Of a DNA stretch of 64,000 nucleotides, positions 36,721 through 48,599 are shown one piece after another. Each line of letters starts with the position of its first letter. Position 1 is the stretch's first letter. The translations under genes were made by a program, and so were the position numbers. Below the pieces are notes generated by a model that worked only from the letters and a program-made list of their open reading frames with translations, had not been told where the DNA came from and ran no database searches. The stretch lies in contig NC_054538.1 in the NCBI RefSeq assembly GCF_017654505.1, positions 56,114,184-56,178,183 of the forward strand, written 5' to 3'. The DNA is from Polyodon spathula (Eukaryota; Chordata; Actinopteri; Acipenseriformes; Polyodontidae).

Positions 36721-38699
36721 CTAAATTCACAGTAGACTACCGTATGTTGTCGGTAAATCTTGGAAACAAAACAAACAAACAAACAAAAAAACACTACTAT
36801 AACACCAGTATGGTACTTGAGAAACAACAGCACAAAACCTGAAGTCACGTTTCTTGTTGTGTTTAGTTATGATGTTGATGTAAACATTTGGCTGCTTTTA
36901 CAAAGTTTTTACTGTTTTACAATTAGTGAGTTAGAACATTGCTGGTTTCGTGTTTGCAGTTTTGAATTTTAGGTTACACACAAGTTTTTTTTTTTTTTTT
37001 GTATTTTCTGTAACAACTAAAACGTACATTTTAGCATACTTACTCAAACAAAACAAATACATAGATACATCTGCATTCCTGTCTAGGACCAGAAAGTAGT
37101 ACATAGTCAGAAAATGGTGCTTTGTCAAAAAGTGGTACGTCTGTATTTCAAGTCTTTTAATGCATGGGCCAGTTTATGTACCAGTTCTTTTTTTTTTTCG
37201 TTTTTCAATACAGTGTATATACACTGATAGAGGTATAACCTACAGTACAATGTGAAGCAAGAAAGTATTGAATAGGCTACTAATGTATGTTTGCTTTAAA
37301 TATGTGCATTTCAGAATAATTAGTTGTGTTCATAAGTTGCTACAGACCTTAATATTGCGTTAAAACACTATAAAAATGTAATCTAGTGGAATCGACATTA
37401 TTTTTATATGTGATTGTGTTCCCTCATTTAAGCAGATGGCTAGAATATATAGTAATTGTATTAAATGAGGTGTATATGCATGCTGCCTGTGTGTACTGTA
37501 TACCAAGGGCACAACATTGGATATGTTATGTTGGCTATAGCTAGATAGTAAAGTTTGGAGATATAGTGTTTGCAGTATACCTATTCACTCTATATAGGAA
37601 TGTTGCCATGTAAATATAAGCAGTGTTAATATGCTGTTGGCCCTGGCTCTAATGGTATAAGAGTGTCATTTAGTGCAACAATGTGCCTTTCTTTTTTCAT
37701 CAGGGAAGTCTAGTGGGGATATTTCCTGACTCCCCTCACATAGAGATTATGTCATTTATGTGACTGAGGTGAGTCATCGAAATTTGACACCAAATCTTGA
37801 CCTTTTCAGGTCCTTCACTTTATGAAGCCTAATCAACACGTTGACCCCCTGTTGAACTTCACTACAAACACTAAGAAAACACCTCTACAATATTCCCATT
37901 AGGCACATTCATAATGTACACCATAAAGCCAAAGACAGTATCAGTTGTGAGAATTATTCAAGAGTATCATGCTATTATTCAAGAGTATCATACTGATGCA
38001 TGAAATGCGGAACAAAAAAGGAAAAATATACAGAATATTTCATTGTTTGCACAACTGCAGTCTACCGTACTGCATCCCTATCAGGGCCAGTGTAGTGTTA
38101 TTTTCAGGTACACAGTAAAAAGGGGTACACAGCGCACTGCGCTTGCTCGCGCAGGCCTAAACAACTTCTGCTAAGGAAGTAGGGAAGTTCCCCTTAAAAT
38201 CTGGTACGTTTTGCTGTTTTTGTCTTTTACATCTTTTTAATTGAATGTATCATATTTTTCTACCATTAAGAAAATGGTATGTGGATATTTATCATATGCA
38301 GTACATTGGGTCTTGTACATTTTTTTACTTCTGCAACTTTGCAGTGGACTTCTCATTTTTTCTTGTTTGTTGTGAAATGTTTTTTTTTTTTCTTTTTAGA
38401 GAAGTTGATTGTTTCCAATTTAAGTTTGCAAAAAAAAAGTATAGTTAATGGTAAATGTACATCTATTTGACAATCGAAAAACACCCATCATATCGATGCA
38501 TATGTTGATTGCACATGCACCAAAATCTGACAGTGTATCACTTTCTGACACTAGACATGTACGATTTGAGTACATGTACCACATTCTGACATGTACCACT
38601 TTCTAACACTACACCAGTGCTAGGCAACTTGCCACCTTAGGCATGGCACCCTTATGTTAGTCAGGTAAGGGAACATTTTATTTTATTTTAAAATCAACA

Positions 38700-38704
<5 letters not shown>

Positions 38705-38772
<68 letters not shown>
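38705..38772. repeat. (ATT)n microsatellite
   Basis: About 22 pure units in the upstream intergenic region, close to the start of the dispersed repeat at 38.8 kb. Confidence 0.92.
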
Positions 38773-38804
38773 TTATCCATGCTGTCCAGTTTTTACCCAC
38801 ACAC

Positions 38805-39285
38805 CAGTTAATCATAAATCCACATTTTATATGTGAAGTTATTTCAATAGCTGTACATTCTGCATGACAAAATGCACAATTTTAAATTAAGCTTACAAAT
38901 TATACACAAAATAGCTATTCACATTATTTTTTATTTCCATTTAGCTTCTGCTCACTGGTGGGAGAGCCATCTTCTTGCACATTAATAGTTTCCATGAAAG
39001 CAAATTATGCTTCCATTCATTTTGCTTGATCTCATTAACATGCCTTTTGATTAATGAGTTCTCCTTATCTTGTAGTTGAGACAGGAAGTGATGTATGTAA
39101 CCTGCGACAATTGAGCTTTTTAACAGATAGGCATTCATTGACGACCTCACCGACTCGGATTTCAAACCATTAATGCATTTATTTAATTAACACATTCCGT
39201 TTGAAACTCCCTTGTTACTAAAACTCTTGTTACTATTCCACAAGTTTGATACAATAACACTGTTTTTTTCAACTCCTGCCCAAAG
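38805..39285. repeat. Dispersed repeat, uninterrupted copy
   Basis: This copy aligns through the junction that is occupied by about 950 bp in the copy at 17459-18835, so it shows the pre-insertion state. Between the shared arms it has only a short bridge, with no trace of the insert. Confidence 0.65.
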
Positions 39286-39435
39286 AGTCCACAGCTCTGT
39301 CAGCAACTCAGGTTTCAATACATTGACACAGAATGCCGGGCCCAGCACCTTCTTATGCCCTTGGCTCCGGCCCTTGTGCATATCAGGGTACCGGAGCTCA
39401 TGCACATCTCATTGGTCCTCAGCCGCACACTAGGA

Positions 39436-39507
39436 CCAATGGGCACAGACAAACAACAGCCAATGGGGACAGAAAGATAACAGCCAATCACAGGGGAGAC
39501 ACAGAAT
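39436..39507. repeat. 24-bp minisatellite carrying CCAAT boxes
   Basis: Three units start at 39436, 39460 and 39484, exactly 24 bp apart. Each begins with CCAAT and contains a GACA/ACAG core; the third is diverged. An inverted CCAAT (ATTGG) lies 25 bp before at 39411. The surrounding 39330-39540 stretch is GC-rich. Confidence 0.7.
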
Positions 39508-40699
39508 GCACAGACACAGAGGTAAACAAAGCAGAGGCAGGAAATACAGAATGGGGGAAGGCAATTACAGCAGGAATTACAGTGTAGCAATTACAGTACA
39601 GACAGTAGGAATTACAGTGCCATAAAAAATCCTTCATAACTGAAACTATAATTTAATACAGTATAGCTAAAAAATAGGCTACATTAAAATAGGAGCTTTC
39701 TAACTTTACTTTTTTCTTTGTCCTGATGTACTTGCTTTATTATTGTGTTCTATTAAATGTATCTTCTCCTTTCTCTGTATCTACTGAAGCACACACCTGT
39801 TTTGTTTTTCTTTGCCTTTACTACCTTTCAATCCCACCTGTCCATTGAGTGAAATCCTGAAATGATGTGAACACTGTCATTTGTATCATTAACATATAGG
39901 TTTCTCATTTAAATACTAAAGTTATTCCACCACTTTTATGTAAATTGCACCCATTCCAACTGTCGGAAAACAGCAGAAAAGTGTTTAATTTTATGATGGA
40001 AACAGCGTTCGGGTTAAAACAGACAGAGACAGTGAGTTTCAGACTGTTGGAAGGCACTTTTGATATTCAGGACCACTGATTCGGAAGTGCTGTGATTGAC
40101 TACTGCACAAATCACGAACAAGACGAACTGATACAGTTGTAGAAGGTGCTATATTAATATAACAAACTCGACTGGTTGTACGTTGTACCAACTCAGACAC
40201 CTTGCTTATGGGATTCATATATACCATCTGTATTTTCATAATATTACCAACGTGGGGGTGTTGCAGATTGTGGATCACAGAATTTAATTTTACTTCCTAT
40301 ATGAAGATTAGTTAAAACAGAAACACTACAGATTTTCTACCAGATACAGTGGCTCTCAAAAATATTCACCCCCCTTGACTTTTCCATATTTTGTTGTGTT
40401 ACAACATGGAATCAGAATGGATTTAATTAGGAGTTTTTGCCACTGATCAACACAAAAAAGTTCATAATGTCAAAGTGAAAATTAAAATCTACAAATTGTT
40501 CTAAATTAATTACAAATATAAAACAGAAAATAATTCACCCCCTTGAGTCAATATTCGGCAGCAATTACAGCCATGAGTCTATTTGGATAAGTCTCTACCA
40601 GCTTTGCACATCTGGACACTGCAATTTTTGCCTATTCTTCTTTGCAAAATTGCTGGAGCTCTGTCAAGTTGGATGGGGACCTTTGGTGACCAGCAATTT

Positions 40700-41019
<320 letters not shown>

Positions 41020-41063
41020 TTATTTTGGTCTCATCAGACCATAGAATCTTCTTCCATTTGGTC

Positions 41064-41336
41064 TCAGAGTTTCCCACATGCCTTCTGGCAAACTCTAGCC
41101 AAGATATGATGTGAGTTTTTTTCAACAATAGCTGTCTTTTTGACACACTCCCATAAAAAAACAATTTTGTGAAGCGCTCGGGCTATTGTTGCCGTATGCA
41201 CAGTGTCTCCCAGCTCAGCCGTGGAAGACTGTAACTCCTTTAGTGTTGCCATAGGCCTCTTGGTGGCCTCCCTGACTAGTGTCCTTCTTGCCCGGATACT
41301 CAGTTTTTGAGGATGGCCTGTTCTAGACAGATTCAC
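41064..41336 (-). pseudogene. Tc1 transposase N-terminal fragment
   Basis: Ninety codons covering the paired helix-turn-helix DNA-binding domain of a Tc1-type transposase: RTGHPQKLSIRARR, then VHTATIARALHKI. The frame shifts before the catalytic domain. The rest of the coding sequence continues at lower coordinates inside the same element. Confidence 0.88.
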
Positions 41337-42298
41337 AGTTGTGCCATATTCTCTCCATTTGTTAATAATGGACTTTACTGTGCTCCGGAAATGTTCTTAT
41401 ATCCTACCCCTGATTGGTGCTTTTGAAAAACCTTATTCCGGATTTGCTTTGAATGTTCGTTCATCTTCATTATGTAGTTTGTGTTAGGAAATGTACTAAC
41501 CAACTGTGGGACCTCCCAGAGACAGGTGTATTTAACTAATTATGTGACTTCTAAAGACAATTGGTTGCACCAGAGCTTATTTAGGTGTGTCATAACAAAG
41601 CGGGTGAATACTTATGCAATCAATTATTTTCTGTTTTATATTTGTAATTAATTTAGAACAATTTGTAGATTTTATTTTTCACTTTGACACTATGGACTTT
41701 TTTGTGTTGATCAGTGGCAAAAACTCCTAATTAAATCGATTTTGATTCCATGTTGTAACACAACAAAATGTGGAAAAGTCCAAGGGGGCGAATACTTTTG
41801 AGAGCCACTGTAGATGGAAAGCTAGACTCTGCTTCCCATTAAGAGATAAAACAAACAAACTTGTACACAAGCAGTGGTTAGCCCCAGTATCAGATGAGCG
41901 TCACTTGATATGCTGCCTTTGAAGCTGGAGTACATTACTAGAACCCAAACTGTCAAGAGTTCATTTCATAATAGGAAAGGATTGTATGTTCTTTGTTTGC
42001 AAAGCATACAAGTCAAGTTCATTTATGTTTGCACATGTTACCACAACCAAAGACTATTGTTCTGAGTGAATGTAACATGTTATTCTTAAGGATTATGGAT
42101 TGAATCCCGCAACATTGTTATAAAGAGCATTTCGGCTGCTGAAGTTGCCCCTGCTGGAGAAGCCAGCCTTGCTGCTGTGGAAGGAAGAAGTTAGGAGACC
42201 TCCACCATAGCCTCAAGTATCAACCCACCCATAATAGTCCATGTAGGGAAGGTGGTGCTTTAGGGGGGAGGTGGCCGATAGCGGCCATGCATGCCGTG

Positions 42299-42530
42299 TG
42301 TGGCAGCACGGCAGGGTACAAGCCCTGCCAGTGCACAGGTGTGAATATGTGGCGAGTAATGGGTGGCATGGAGGTGTATAAATAGGGTGATCACAGGTGT
42401 TAGTTAGAATTGTGTTGGTGAAGGAATGGTGCAGTGGACAGTACTATGTGTTTGTTTTGAGTAATGTTAATAAACATGTGCATATGAGCGCTTAACTGCG
42501 GTTTTGTGGTCTTCTCTGAGTCTCCTTACA
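42299..42530 (+). mobile_element. LTR fragment related to family A
   Basis: The start TGTGGCAGCACGGCAGGGTA parallels the start of the solo LTR at 4249. The box TATAAATA at 42377-42384 is followed by the shared GGTGATCACAGGTG. It ends TTACA. No 5-bp target duplication was found. A G-rich tract at 42262-42271 lies 28 bp upstream and could be a decayed polypurine tract, which would make this a 3' LTR. Confidence 0.55.
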
Positions 42531-42969
42531 CTTTATACACTATTCACTAAATACACTTTCTTTCAAGGCAAGTTTAAATTTCAAGTAAAGTTTGATGTGA
42601 TTTCAGTGCAGTCTGATGGTCTTACAGGCATAAAGCTCTGCATGAGTCATATCTTTCTGTTTCTAAACATAAACAAGACTTAGGCTATTCTGATCAAGTC
42701 TTGTCAACAGCTGGCACGGTTCTGGTTGAATTCACTGGACCTTCCTGGCCTGAGGCCTCAGCTGAGTTCCACTGTCAGGGGTCCAGGTAGCCATGAGTAT
42801 GGTTTGAGGCTCAGTGAGAAAGATATCTTGTCATTGATCCATTGCTTGTCATGCCTTGATCTGATCTCAGCTGTTAACAAGAACCTGGTGGATGCCTATA
42901 CATACTCCTGGTGATCTATTGCAATTCCTTGTTGTCTAATCTTCCTAAAACCACACTTGTACATTGCGA

Positions 42970-43200
42970 ACAGGTTGGCAGTAGGGGTGACATCAGGCCA
43001 GAAAGAAACACAAAGACAGGAAGTACTGGTGGGTGAAACTGAGATGCTGTGGCACTCAGTGTTTTATTAAATATACAGAAAAATAAAAGGTTGAACAAAA
43101 ACAGCACACAGCACTTTGTGCCAAAATAAATAGACAAACAAAAACAGACTAAAACTAAACAAACAGTGGACGAACAAGTACAGAAGTTTTGACCCCCTGT
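42970..43200 (-). mobile_element. Possible LTR fragment, minus orientation
   Basis: On the minus strand this stretch shows TTTGTTT-rich sequence, then AATAAA-type signals and a GAGTGCCACAGC-like end, in the order seen in the LTRs of this window. Ends and target duplication were not found. Confidence 0.3.
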
Positions 43201-46100
43201 GGTTTTTAGAAAAGCAGTCAATCATTTATCAGTATGTGATACGAGCTACTGCATATGACATGTTGAACTCACTGTGTCATTAGGGTTCCAAATCCCTATC
43301 TCCTGCAATTTACAGGACAATTTTGATATACAGGGATGTCATAATGGTAGCATAGCCTGTTGCTGAATGACTAATTCCATCTCAGGTCTTATCCACTTGT
43401 GCCCTTTATTGATCACTTAAAATGTCTCTGCATGATGTGTAAGATGAGTCATAAAGCCAGGGGAGCGCAGGTTCACGTCTTTGCTGTGGGAGTTGTTGGA
43501 GTGGTGTTTGGGTCTCGGGCTCCCTATTAAAGAGGCAAAATTGTCAGTGACTGGTTGTTCTCACCACGATCCTATAGATCCTACTGGTCATCTCCACAGC
43601 TGGCCTTTGTCCTCCTACTGGCAGTAGCTTGCCGACATCTTCTGTAGAGCTCCTGGGTGTAGGAGCTTGTTCCTGTGCAACATGCTGGGAACAACACTAG
43701 CCGAATATTCACAGTTTCCTTCCCTAAAACAGTTTTGTGTGACGGATGACATACTAAATAAGGAAGTAAACACAAGCACTCTTACTGGAAGGCTGTATAA
43801 AAGCAATTTAACATTCAATGAATAGTGTAAGTGCAGCAACCCTTTCTGTTGATGGTTTTCGAACATGTCTTTCTTATCTCAGTAAACAGTGTTAGAAATT
43901 CTCAATGGCATTGGCATTGGACTCTTCTAGTAAAAGCACAGCCACGTTGTACAGGGTGAGTTACAGTGCAGTTTTGTGTAGTTTTATGCTCAGGTAGATG
44001 ATGTGTGTGCTACAACCTGATTGACTGAATCTTTGAGCAAGATAAATATTGAGTATTCCTCCTAATGTTTAAATCAATGATTGTTCCTCAACCATTTACA
44101 TGGTGTGCCTCTACTGTATACCCCTGGGAATCTAAGTAAGAGCAAGTCAAATAGGATATTGAGTTATTTCCTCTTTATAATGCTGTCATTGCCAGCCATA
44201 GTTTAGCTATTTGTGTTCCACCTTATAAGGGGAACAAAAGTGGTAGTGAAATGGCATTATGTGGAAGTGGGAGCCACAAAATACTAAAACAGGAATTAGA
44301 ATCACTGTATTACACAATCTTCTACTGTGATTGATAATGCATTATTTTACCTCTCTTATGCACTGATGCACATTCTTTGTCTCAACCTAATCTATTTACC
44401 CACAAGAAGCTTGAAGGGTGTTGCCTAGCAAAGCGAACCACACTCGCAGAAGCTCCTAGGTCTATTAGTAGTATTTTGCGGTGCTTTGGGGGAACCAATA
44501 GTTATAAACGCATGTTTAGATTCCCCCATTATTATTAACCTGTACACATAATTTAAGATCAATCTATCAGAGGTTATAAGGGTCATATTCATTGCATGTT
44601 GGTTGAACAGGAAATATAAATAGCTGCAAAATACATTCCCACTTCTCGTTTCCTATTTTATACTTGTTTCAGTTATGAATGCTGTTGCTTGAATATTGAG
44701 TTGCATCATTGGGTATAGTTAGTGTTATTTTATTATTCTATCAGTGTTCAGTGATAACTGTACAGTTCTAAATGCCTGTCTCATCCATTTCCTTGTTTTT
44801 AAGAGAGTCACCACCAAAGACATACTAAACAAAGAGCATCTACTGCAACAGATACTTGTGCTGAAGTAAATTGTATGGAAGGAAACTTGATTTAGTCGAT
44901 TAACGTACTACCTTCCAATAGGTTGGGTGTGGAGCAAAAAAATGCAAATCGTCTAAGAAGGACATATTGTTTTAAACTGGTTTCTTCATTTTCATCCCAG
45001 TCTTGTCATAGTCACGATTTCAGAAACAAGCTTATTTGGCTAAAATGAATAACAAATGGGGTAATTCATCCACAGCTATAGAAAACTTAATCGTAAGGTA
45101 TGTAGATTAAAAGGAACAAAGGAGAATTTTAAAACAACAGTAAATGACCCTGAAAAAAATATAATGGCAATGTGGCAATGTACCCCACCCCTGTGTGTAT
45201 TTTTGTGTTATATGTTGCATGTTTGTGTTAATGTTGGTGTATTGTAAAGTGCACGGGGTATAAAGTGGGTTATGACCACAAGTGTTATAAAGTGTAATTT
45301 GTATTTAGGCACGAGAAACTAACTAAAGTTAGTTAGTGACCAATTTCGCTAGCACAATAGAAATATGTGTTGATGCCTGTATAATTTTGATCAGATTCAC
45401 ATTTTACAACTACTTGCTGTTTAAAATATCGTAGGGTTTGTTAGAAACAATGACTGCCAATGATATTAGAATAGTACAGTAATCCCTCGCCTACCACGTA
45501 TTTGCCAACTGCTGAATTCCGGTATACACGGTTTTGCTTTTCTATATCAATTTGCCAACCGTGGCATTTGCTTCTGCGCCATCTTGTGCATTCTTGCGCA
45601 TCTCACCAGCATCTCCCCCTACAAGTACCAGCATCATCACTCACTTTGTCTCATGTACTAGTCATAGTAGTATGTGCATGCGGTCTCGTTGCTCCATGTT
45701 AACTTAGCATAATTGTCACTAGTCAACAACACCCTGGACTTCAACTCTAAAGATTCAAGGTAAATAAAACATTTCTTTTTATTATGTTATAATTTTATTA
45801 CTTTTTACATGTTACATTACCCAGTATGTTATAGTATTTGCATTGTTTTTATGTTACTGTGTTTTTCATTTGTGCTTAGTGAAGGAAAATGCAACTTAGA
45901 TAGGCTTTGATAAGTGTAACCGTGGCCTTGGAGAACCTAACCCTTTATTTCCCAACAAACAAAACATACCATACCAGTACCATTGTGCTGCTACACCTAT
46001 GTTATTTTTAAACATAATTTCACAGTGATCACTTGTTGTTTTGTCATTGCAACATGTCCCATTCTTTGTCATCGACACAGAGGTTTAGTAGTGTAGGTGC
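43201..46100. other. Intergenic stretch
   Basis: Mostly featureless AT-rich sequence. The segment from 45477 (CAGTAATCCCTCGC) to about 45540 resembles the terminal repeat of a pogo/Tigger-type transposon, but no matching second end was found. No gene was recognised. Confidence 0.4.
45163..45320 (+). mobile_element. Possible 5' fragment of a family A-like LTR
   Basis: It starts TGTGGCAATGTACCCC, is followed by GT-rich sequence and contains TATAAAG near 45260. The resemblance to the other LTR starts in the window is short, and no right end was found. Confidence 0.3.
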
Positions 46101-46169
46101 CTGTGCAAACCTTAGTAGCTGACCCTAGGCAAGGCTGAACTTCAGTTTCAAGTGTGTATTTTAAAAGTA

Positions 46170-46507
46170 TGCCGTGGGGCAGCCCTCTATTGGAGAAAAA
46201 ATGGCGACAGTTAAATTACTGGGAGAAGGTTTGTGGGAACAAAGGGGAAGCAGCTACGTCAGTACGCCGCCTTGCGCTGACAAAACTTAAACAGATGGAC
46301 GGAGCCTGTGTTCTTTTATTGTCTTTGGTTACGTGTTTGTGTTGCAAAGGAGGAGTGAGCACTGCGGAGCTGCAGCTACAGAGCCAGCAGACAACCCTGA
46401 GCACTTCCCTGCACAGCAGCGCGAACACTTGCACCATGATCCCCCGGAATTGAGCACGCACACTTGTGTGCACTGAGGCGGCTAGATGGACATAGTTCCT
46501 TAGATTA

Positions 46508-46561
<54 letters not shown>

Positions 46562-46730
46562 GTTTTGGGTTTGCAAGCCCGCCGTGTACCCCCAAATCCC
46601 ATTGCTGGTAGAGGGGTGGAGTCCTTCTGTTGTATTTAATAAACACAGACCTTTCTTTTGGGAGAAATACTGTCTGGCCAGTTACTCTGTTCCCCACACC
46701 ATATACACCTGACAACACGGCTCCATAAAC
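46170..46730 (+). mobile_element. Retroelement-like segment with (ATT)n and poly-A signal
   Basis: A GC-richer segment carries an (ATT)n run (about 46510-46561) and an AATAAA near 46638, followed by about 90 bases ending in CACCTGACAACA, which looks like U5 of an LTR. Terminal repeats or duplications could not be confirmed. It lies about 600 bp from a broken retrovirus on the other strand, but a link is not shown. Confidence 0.35.
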
Positions 46731-46974
46731 ATAAAGACCTGACAAACTACTGGCCACTAGTGGACATTGTGAGTTTTACAACAAAAAAATGATTTCCATT
46801 ACATGAGAGTTGAACTTCATGCTAATTTGAACTCGGCTCGTGCCAAGATAAGCACCAACTAAGAAGTAGCTTTGCAGTAAACTAATGTGATCCATCTGCA
46901 TCTCCATCCATTTACGTTGTTTTCCATCTGATGATGTAGATATACTTCTGTCTGGTGTTGATTGCTGAAGTGTA

Positions 46975-47090
46975 ATGCTGGCTCAGGGGATCAGCTCACT
47001 TTGCCTCCCCAGTGCATCAGCACACACAACGGCTGTGATGCTGGCTCCGGGGATCAACCCAGTGCGGTCTCCCCAGCGCATCTCTCTTGG
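46975..47090. repeat. 63-bp tandem duplication
   Basis: Two imperfect units start ATGCTGGCTC at 46975 and 47038. Both contain GGGGATCA and CTCCCCAG-GCATC. The class is unknown; it is possibly a satellite fragment. Confidence 0.6.
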
Positions 47091-47352
47091 GTCTTCAAGT
47101 GGGCCAAAACCTCCTTTTCCATGCTGAACTTGCCCCATAATATCTTCGATTCAAAGGGCAGCCTTAGGATCTTCCACAGCTTTCTTCCAGTTTTCAACAC
47201 AGGTATACAAATACTGTATTAACAATCTTAGGACCAGGTCTCCAATATCCAGTACTTACCCATACGTCACACAACCTGCAATCTACCAGGCAACAGTAAC
47301 GTCTTCCTTTTCACATATTCAATATCCTTCTTTCTTTTCTTTACCAAGGATA

Positions 47353-48178
47353 TCAAATCAGAACCAGAATCAGCAACAGTACTACTACTGATGCTGCTGC
47401 TTCTCCCTTAAACAACCAGTCCCAGTACATATCTTGATAGTTAGTTTTCATTACCAGTTGTCCATTTATGTAGTTGTGTTTCTCTTTTAATAACACTTTC
47501 TCTCGTTCATTCACCTTAGTCAGTTGCAACTTTAATTGATCTTCCTCTTCTTTAGATATCTGCCAATTGAGGTAAGGGGAAGTTTGCCAATGTTCAGCAT
47601 ATTTGTCATGCAAATCCAAATCAGTTTTCTCTTTCATGTAATATAACTTCCTATCTGCAATAATAATTGTGTAGTTGACCTGTTCACAGAACGCATGACT
47701 TGATGGCTGGCATTGCACAGCAGTTAAATGAGTCCAGTAAAGAAAGGAACTCGCAATTAGTTTGGTTAGTAGCGTTCTTCCATTCACATCCCAGATATGA
47801 TTTTACTCTGTAATCCGGACACATAGTTAAAGGTATCTCCATATTACATCCCTCTAAGCTTTCAACTTCTATTTTTTGGGTCCCATTAAGTATTATCATG
47901 CCATGTCCTCTGTGACCTTTAATTATTGTATCATTATGCAATATGCCCATGTTAATCATGTTAGCAGTTTTTACATATACATCACTCTTCTCTTCTAACC
48001 ATAGCAAATGATCATTTCTTACTGGAACGATAATATTTCAATGGAATGGTTATAGCATTATTAACTATATGGTCAAATTTAACAGGTAATTCACACTCTC
48101 TCTTATACTTTTCACATGTATAGATCCCTTCTGATATTATTTTGTGTACAATTTCCGCACTTGTATTTCCAATAGACA
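47353..48178 (-). pseudogene. Endogenous retrovirus envelope-like remnant, frame-broken
   Basis: Three consecutive minus-strand pieces (48178 to about 48020, 48007-47684 and 47787-47353) read as one glycoprotein-like ectodomain broken by at least two frame changes. The evidence for an envelope is many N-glycosylation motifs (NTS, NDT, NGT, NAT, NQT, NYT), paired Cys residues, a charged helical segment and a hydrophobic membrane anchor of about 15 residues right before the stop. An integrase piece lies just upstream on the same strand. The viral genus cannot be named from this. No intact product is possible. A host membrane protein is a less likely alternative. Confidence 0.55.
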
Positions 48179-48179
48179 T

Positions 48180-48437
48180 CTATTCACGACTACCATCAGC
48201 ACATGTTATGATGGCACGCCAATGAGTATTGTTTCTGGAGGGTACTGAACACAGCTGTAAAGGAGTTCCCCAATCGCTATCAAGCAGTTGAGGGAACCCC
48301 CACTTTGTGAACACCTGATCCCACAGCACTGGTGCCGTAGCAACAGCTGTATCTTTCCTAATGGGAAATGCCTCATGTGCTCCATCTTTCAGGTGAGCCG
48401 TTGTTGTAAGTGACTCTGCAGCTGATGTATAGTTCAC
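48180..48437 (-). pseudogene. Retroviral integrase core fragment
   Basis: About 60 codons resemble the retroviral integrase catalytic core: EAFPIRKDTA, then WGFPQLLDSDWGTP, the block holding the second catalytic Asp. The His/Cys zinc domain, the first Asp region and the Glu are missing. The C-terminal half and everything up to the envelope region are deleted, so this is an internally deleted provirus remnant. On its 5' side it is cut by a repeat tail at 48446-48557. Confidence 0.65.
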
Positions 48438-48445
48438 ACACCCTA

Positions 48446-48505
48446 GTCTCGTATCTTGTAAAGTGCTTTGTGATGGTGGTCCACTATGAAAGGTGCTATA
48501 TAAAA

Positions 48506-48557
<52 letters not shown>
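48446..48557 (+). repeat. Retroposon tail with (ATT)n
   Basis: The segment GTAAAGTGCTTTGTGATGG, then GTGGTCCACTATGAAAGGTG and CTATATAAAA, then (ATT)n, has the layout of a retroposon 3' tail. The reverse complement of the same unit occurs at 57080-57120 and 57640-57700. The microsatellite runs 48506-48557. Confidence 0.6.
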
Positions 48558-48560
<3 letters not shown>

Positions 48561-48599
48561 ATCAGTCCGGGGTCTTGTGACCTCAACTGCCATGCTTTC

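Larger units (their letters stand above)
36721..40346. other. Intergenic region upstream of DISC1
   Basis: Apart from the repeats listed at 38.7-39.5 kb, this is AT-rich sequence with short chance open frames. No exon of another gene, including TSNAX (often the upstream neighbour in vertebrates), was recognised. Confidence 0.6.
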
